Source of the DNA: Flavobacterium sp.
GTDB lineage: Bacteria; Bacteroidota; Bacteroidia; Flavobacteriales; Flavobacteriaceae
Reading direction: 5' to 3'
Length of the DNA: 64,000 bases
Assembly (NCBI RefSeq): GCF_027531705.1
Contig: NZ_JAPZSP010000005.1
Coordinates: 25,187-89,186, forward strand
Shown: positions 60,422 to 64,000 of the stretch, piece after piece
How positions within the stretch are numbered: position 1 is the first letter of the stretch
Layout: every line of letters begins with the position of its first letter
Notes under the pieces: generated by a model
What the model was told of the DNA's origin: nothing
The model's input: only the letters and a program-made list of their open reading frames with translations
The model's database searches: none
Program-made: the position numbers and the translations under genes

Positions 60422-63400
60422 ATGAAAAAAACACTATTATTAATTGCTTTAAATATGTTGTTTGCCAATGTTTTAGTCGCTCAAAATCTGCTAACGAATG
60501 GTAGTTTTGAACTAGGCGGAAGCGGAAACGGATTTTTAGTTGATGGAACGGGATATACCGAATTAACGGCTCCTTTTGCAGGAACAACATCGGCTGGTAA
60601 TTATGCTTTTGTAACCAATCCTCAAGTTTTAAATACTGCAAGTTTTATTGTTGCAACAGATCATACATCAGGAACTGGAAAAATGATGGTCATTGATGGA
60701 AATAATGCTGTTGGTAATCCACGTTTCTGGAAAGCAGGTAATACTGGCGGTGGTGTTTGCGGGTTAACTGTTGGAAAAAAATATGAATTTAGTTTTTGGG
60801 CAAAATCTATTTATGATCCAACAATTGTAGGAAGCACACAACCAAGTATTAATGTACAGTTTACAAATGCTACAAGTGTAACTCCTGTTCCAAGTCCAAC
60901 TTTGATAGATGTGCCAAATAGTCCTTGGCAAAAAATAACTTACACTTTTGTAGCTTCAAATGCTTGTGTAAATATTGAATTATGGAATACAAATAATGGT
61001 TTTCCAGGCAATGATTTTGCAGTTGATGATTTTTCGGTAAATTTATTACCAACAGCTACAATTTCTGGTGCTGCAACAGTTTGCGTAGGAGCAAATACAG
61101 CTATAACTTTTACAGGAGCAAACGGAACGCCGCCCTATACATTTGCCTATACTATTGGTGGTGGATTAACTCAAACGGTTTCAACGACTGCAACAACAAA
61201 TTCTGTTACTGTTCCAGTAGTCGTAAACACTGCTACTAGTTATACGTATAATTTAGTAAACGTTGAAAGTGGTGGCCTTACAAATGTTTTGCCAGCATCG
61301 AGTGCAACTGTCGTTGTTGAAAATGTAAAGGGAACAATTTCTGGTAATACTACGGTTTGTTTAAACGGTACTTCACCTATTATTACTTTTACGGCTAGCA
61401 ATTGTGCACCTCCTTACATGTTTAATTATAATATTAATGGAGGAGTTTTACAAACAGTGTATGCTAATACCAGTAATACAGCAACTGTTAGTGTTCCTAC
61501 AAATGTTGCTGGAGTTTATAATTATAATCTTGTTAGTGTTCAGAATGCTTCTTCTACAAGTACAGAACCTATAAGCACAGTTACTGTAAATGTTTTGAAA
61601 TTTGATGCTAGTTTTAGTGTATCAACAATTAACAATGTATGTCCTGGTGATATTGAGACTTTAACTATTAACGGAACACCTAATACTACCGTTCACATAG
61701 CTTCAAGTCTTTCTCCAACGGTATTAATACCTGTTGCGCTAGGAGCAAGTGGAGTTGGGACCTACACAACACCGGCTATTAATGTGACAACTTCTTATTT
61801 TTTAGTAGATAGTACAGATGGAACTTGTACTAATAATGTAAGCGGAACGGTTACTATAAATGTTCTAACTTTTTCTAACGATACATCTGGAGGAGGACCA
61901 CCATTTGTTAAACTACAAGGGCCAACTACAGTTTGTAATGGCGGACAAGTTACTACATTAACAACCACTTTTCAGGACAAAAAAAGGACTACTAGTTATA
62001 CGGTAACATCTATACCATATGCGCCAGCTTATAGTTTTACTAGTTTAAATCAAATTCCGATTCCACCATCTCCTGCAAATCAAGATGATTTTTTTGCTGG
62101 AACCTCAAGTACATCACCTTTTACGTTACCTTTTAATTTTAATTTTTATGGAAATGATTACGATAAAGTGGTGGTTGGGTCTAATGGATTATTAACATTT
62201 GATCTAGGTAGATTAGGAACAATTTGTGATTATACAAATCCTGCTGATTTAAATAATTCAGGTGCGTCAACAGCTGTCACTATAAAAAATGCAATTTTTG
62301 GAGTTTGGCAAGATATTGATTTTACAAATTCGCCTGCGCCACCAGCTTCAATTAATTATTATGTTGCAAATGCTTGTCCAACAGGGGATAACAGGGTTTT
62401 TGTCATGAATACGAATGAAGTTTTCTTATGGGGAGATGGTACAACTCATCCAAATGGAAAACAATCTTATCAAATTGTTTTGTATGAAACTTCAAACATA
62501 ATTGATGTTTATGTTAAAAGAAGAAAAAACACTACTGGAAATTGGGGCGGATTTGGTATAATTGGTTTAATAAATAGCACGGGATCTAATGCAATAACAG
62601 CACCTGGAAGAAATAGATTTTCAGGTTCGTGGGAAAGTTTAACAGGAGAAGCATGGAGATTTAAGCCAAATGGAACTTCGTTAAGTACTTTAAAATGGTA
62701 TAAAAATGGAGTTGAAATCCTTCCAACACCTGCTATTACAGTTGTTGGAGGTGTTGCTACATCTACTATAAACATAAATGCTAACCAAAATGATGTTTAT
62801 ACGTCTGAAGTTACTTATCTGAATCCAGATGGAACACAAGATTTTGTTTTGCAAGATTCTTATATTGTGGATGTGCAACCTTTAATTCCTACTCTTGACC
62901 CTAAACCTTTAACTATTTGTAGCGCGGGTCCTTCTCATACATTTAATTTAGATCAAAATGTTTATATGCTAAATGGGCAAAGTGCAGGAGATTTTGATTT
63001 CAGTTATCATGAAACTTATGCAGATGCTTTGGCTACTTTACCTGCAATACCAACTACTTATACACCAGCTTTAGGAACAGTTTTTCCTAAAACTATTTAT
63101 GTGTCTATAACAGATTTTAATACTGGATGTACAAACATAAGAAGTTTTACTATTGATGTTGTTACACCAGCTTCAGGGGCATTCAGTTACGCTGGTAGTC
63201 CTTATTGTGTTGGAGATACAACTTCCTATTTGCCTACTTCTACGTTAACATCAGGAGGATTCTTTTCTTCACCAGATGGTTTGACAGTTGATGCAATTAC
63301 AGGACAAATATCTTTTGGAACTTTACCAGTTGGATTTTATCATGTAAATTATGTTTTCCCTTCAGCTTTTGGATGTACTGCAGCACCAGTTTCTGCTACA

Positions 63401-64000
63401 ATTGAGATAAAAGCTTGTGGGAATATAACAGCTTCCAACACTGGACCAATTTGTGAAGGAAGCACCTTTGATTTAAATGGAACAACTGTTCTAGGAGCTC
63501 ACCATTATGGATGGACTGGACCAGGAGGCTATACTTCAACTACATTGGCTAATACTGGATTAACTATCCCTGCAACTGCTATAGCACCTTATTTATACAC
63601 ACTATCAGCTTATGATATTTTAGGAAATGTTATTTCTACTGATGATACGGAGGTTGTGGTTAATGCAAACCCTTCTTTAGTAATCACCAATCCATCTTCG
63701 GTATGTTTCCCAACCACGGTTGATATTACAGCAGCAGCAGTAACAGCAGGAAGTACGAATTTGGGAGCATTGACATATTGGACAAATGCGGCAGCGACTA
63801 GCTCATTAGCGACTCCAACAGCCATAGCAACTAGTGGAACGTATTATATTAAGAGTACCACAGGTAGTTGTGTTGATATCAAACCAGTAGTTGTAACAAT
63901 AAATACAACACCAGTATTAACGATAGTAAATCCACCATCAGTTTGTACACCAACAACGGTAAACATTACAACAAGTTCTGTAATCACAGGCAACACAGGA
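60422..64000 (+). CDS. Giant secreted repeat protein (adhesin-like), 3' end outside the window
   Basis: The frame from the ATG at 60422 stays open to the last base, 1193 codons, and continues. Residues 1-20 are a signal peptide (MKKTLLLIALNMLFANVLVA). Residues 22-210 form an N-terminal jelly-roll-like module (NLLTNGSFELGG ... AVDDFSVNL). Ig/PKD-like repeats with paired Cys follow at about 213-490 (ISGAATVCVGANTAITF, ISGNTTVCLNGTSPIITF). Residues 510-800 hold a different domain with GNDYDKVVVGSNGLLTF and FGVWQDIDFT, then further repeats to the edge. The last repeats (NPSSVCFPTTVDIT, NPPSVCTPTTVNIT) are spaced by about 79 residues. The size and style are those of T9SS-exported flavobacterial adhesins or motility-linked proteins; a C-terminal sorting domain would lie outside. 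Confidence 0.85.
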   Translation, partial: MKKTLLLIALNMLFANVLVAQNLLTNGSFELGGSGNGFLVDGTGYTELTAPFAGTTSAGNYAFVTNPQVLNTASFIVATDHTSGTGKMMVIDGNNAVGNPRFWKAGNTGGGVCGLTVGKKYEFSFWAKSIYDPTIVGSTQPSINVQFTNATSVTPVPSPTLIDVPNSPWQKITYTFVASNACVNIELWNTNNGFPGNDFAVDDFSVNLLPTATISGAATVCVGANTAITFTGANGTPPYTFAYTIGGGLTQTVSTTATTNSVTVPVVVNTATSYTYNLVNVESGGLTNVLPASSATVVVENVKGTISGNTTVCLNGTSPIITFTASNCAPPYMFNYNINGGVLQTVYANTSNTATVSVPTNVAGVYNYNLVSVQNASSTSTEPISTVTVNVLKFDASFSVSTINNVCPGDIETLTINGTPNTTVHIASSLSPTVLIPVALGASGVGTYTTPAINVTTSYFLVDSTDGTCTNNVSGTVTINVLTFSNDTSGGGPPFVKLQGPTTVCNGGQVTTLTTTFQDKKRTTSYTVTSIPYAPAYSFTSLNQIPIPPSPANQDDFFAGTSSTSPFTLPFNFNFYGNDYDKVVVGSNGLLTFDLGRLGTICDYTNPADLNNSGASTAVTIKNAIFGVWQDIDFTNSPAPPASINYYVANACPTGDNRVFVMNTNEVFLWGDGTTHPNGKQSYQIVLYETSNIIDVYVKRRKNTTGNWGGFGIIGLINSTGSNAITAPGRNRFSGSWESLTGEAWRFKPNGTSLSTLKWYKNGVEILPTPAITVVGGVATSTININANQNDVYTSEVTYLNPDGTQDFVLQDSYIVDVQPLIPTLDPKPLTICSAGPSHTFNLDQNVYMLNGQSAGDFDFSYHETYADALATLPAIPTTYTPALGTVFPKTIYVSITDFNTGCTNIRSFTIDVVTPASGAFSYAGSPYCVGDTTSYLPTSTLTSGGFFSSPDGLTVDAITGQISFGTLPVGFYHVNYVFPSAFGCTAAPVSATIEIKACGNITASNTGPICEGSTFDLNGTTVLGAHHYGWTGPGGYTSTTLANTGLTIPATAIAPYLYTLSAYDILGNVISTDDTEVVVNANPSLVITNPSSVCFPTTVDITAAAVTAGSTNLGALTYWTNAAATSSLATPTAIATSGTYYIKSTTGSCVDIKPVVVTINTTPVLTIVNPPSVCTPTTVNITTSSVITGNTG

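Overview
The window looks like chromosomal DNA from a Flavobacterium-type member of the Bacteroidota. The DNA is AT-rich. Promoters fit the Bacteroidota -7 consensus TAnnTTTG (many exact copies lie 10-50 nt before start codons), and Shine-Dalgarno sites are mostly absent. One secreted protein ends in a type IX secretion (T9SS) sorting domain, the alkaline phosphatase is PafA-like, and the cbb3 oxidase has the CcoN-CcoO fusion usual in this phylum. No rRNA, tRNA, CRISPR array, transposase or prophage gene was seen.

Layout. 1-10640: a truncated small heat-shock protein, a TerB-like protein, a secreted esterase, a one-repeat DUF1456 protein, aroE, a large TPR protein, a class III aminotransferase, a secreted GH13 amylase, a T9SS leucine-rich-repeat protein and an uncharacterised two-gene unit. 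10729-24502: mostly housekeeping: purA, a fur-family regulator, a bifunctional ppGpp synthetase/hydrolase, pafA-like phosphatase, lysA, sucC, a csbD-like gene interrupted by TGA, a CDP-alcohol phosphatidyltransferase, heme A synthase, a CCA-adding enzyme and a Sua5/TsaC protein. 24519-34980: a surface-glycan cluster with eight family-2 glycosyltransferase-type genes, one family-9 transferase, an FkbM methyltransferase, a polysaccharide deacetylase and a WaaP/Kdo-kinase-like protein; six of the GT2 genes form three paralogous pairs. 35045-42223: dapD, a META lipoprotein, a ParE/RelE-type toxin-antitoxin pair, ruvX, mqo, a HAD phosphatase, def, a DUF5606 protein, mazG and an ABM-domain protein.

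42228-52051 is a complete microaerobic respiration locus: a Crp/Fnr regulator, divergent ccoI (copper P-type ATPase), ccoS, ccoNO, a short ccoQ, ccoP, ccoG, ccoH and a SafE/TauE-like membrane protein. Three near-identical Fnr-like palindromes stand in front of ccoI, ccoS and the safE-like gene. In all three the start of the palindrome is exactly 39 nt from the TTTG/TTTA of the -7 box, so the window appears to contain a regulator together with its local regulon. 52216-60275: an uncharacterised exported protein, a class V aminotransferase, an LpxL-like acyltransferase, a rhomboid protease, a SIMPL protein and a probable folE-cysS-yidD operon. From 60422 to the window end a giant secreted repeat protein (at least 1193 residues) runs off the edge.

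The intergenic DNA is unusually structured. At least four families of short dispersed palindromes or tandem words recur: AATTCGTG/ACACAAATT words at 3.1, 6.0 and 54.6-55.1 kb; long imperfect hairpins with CCCGATAG-like ends at 18.8, 56.8 and 59.5 kb; a TTCGACTGCGCTCAG word at 2.3 and 59.5 kb; and GTTTAnnA octamer arrays at 12.5 and 18.6 kb. These and the Fnr-box set are the parts most worth following up.
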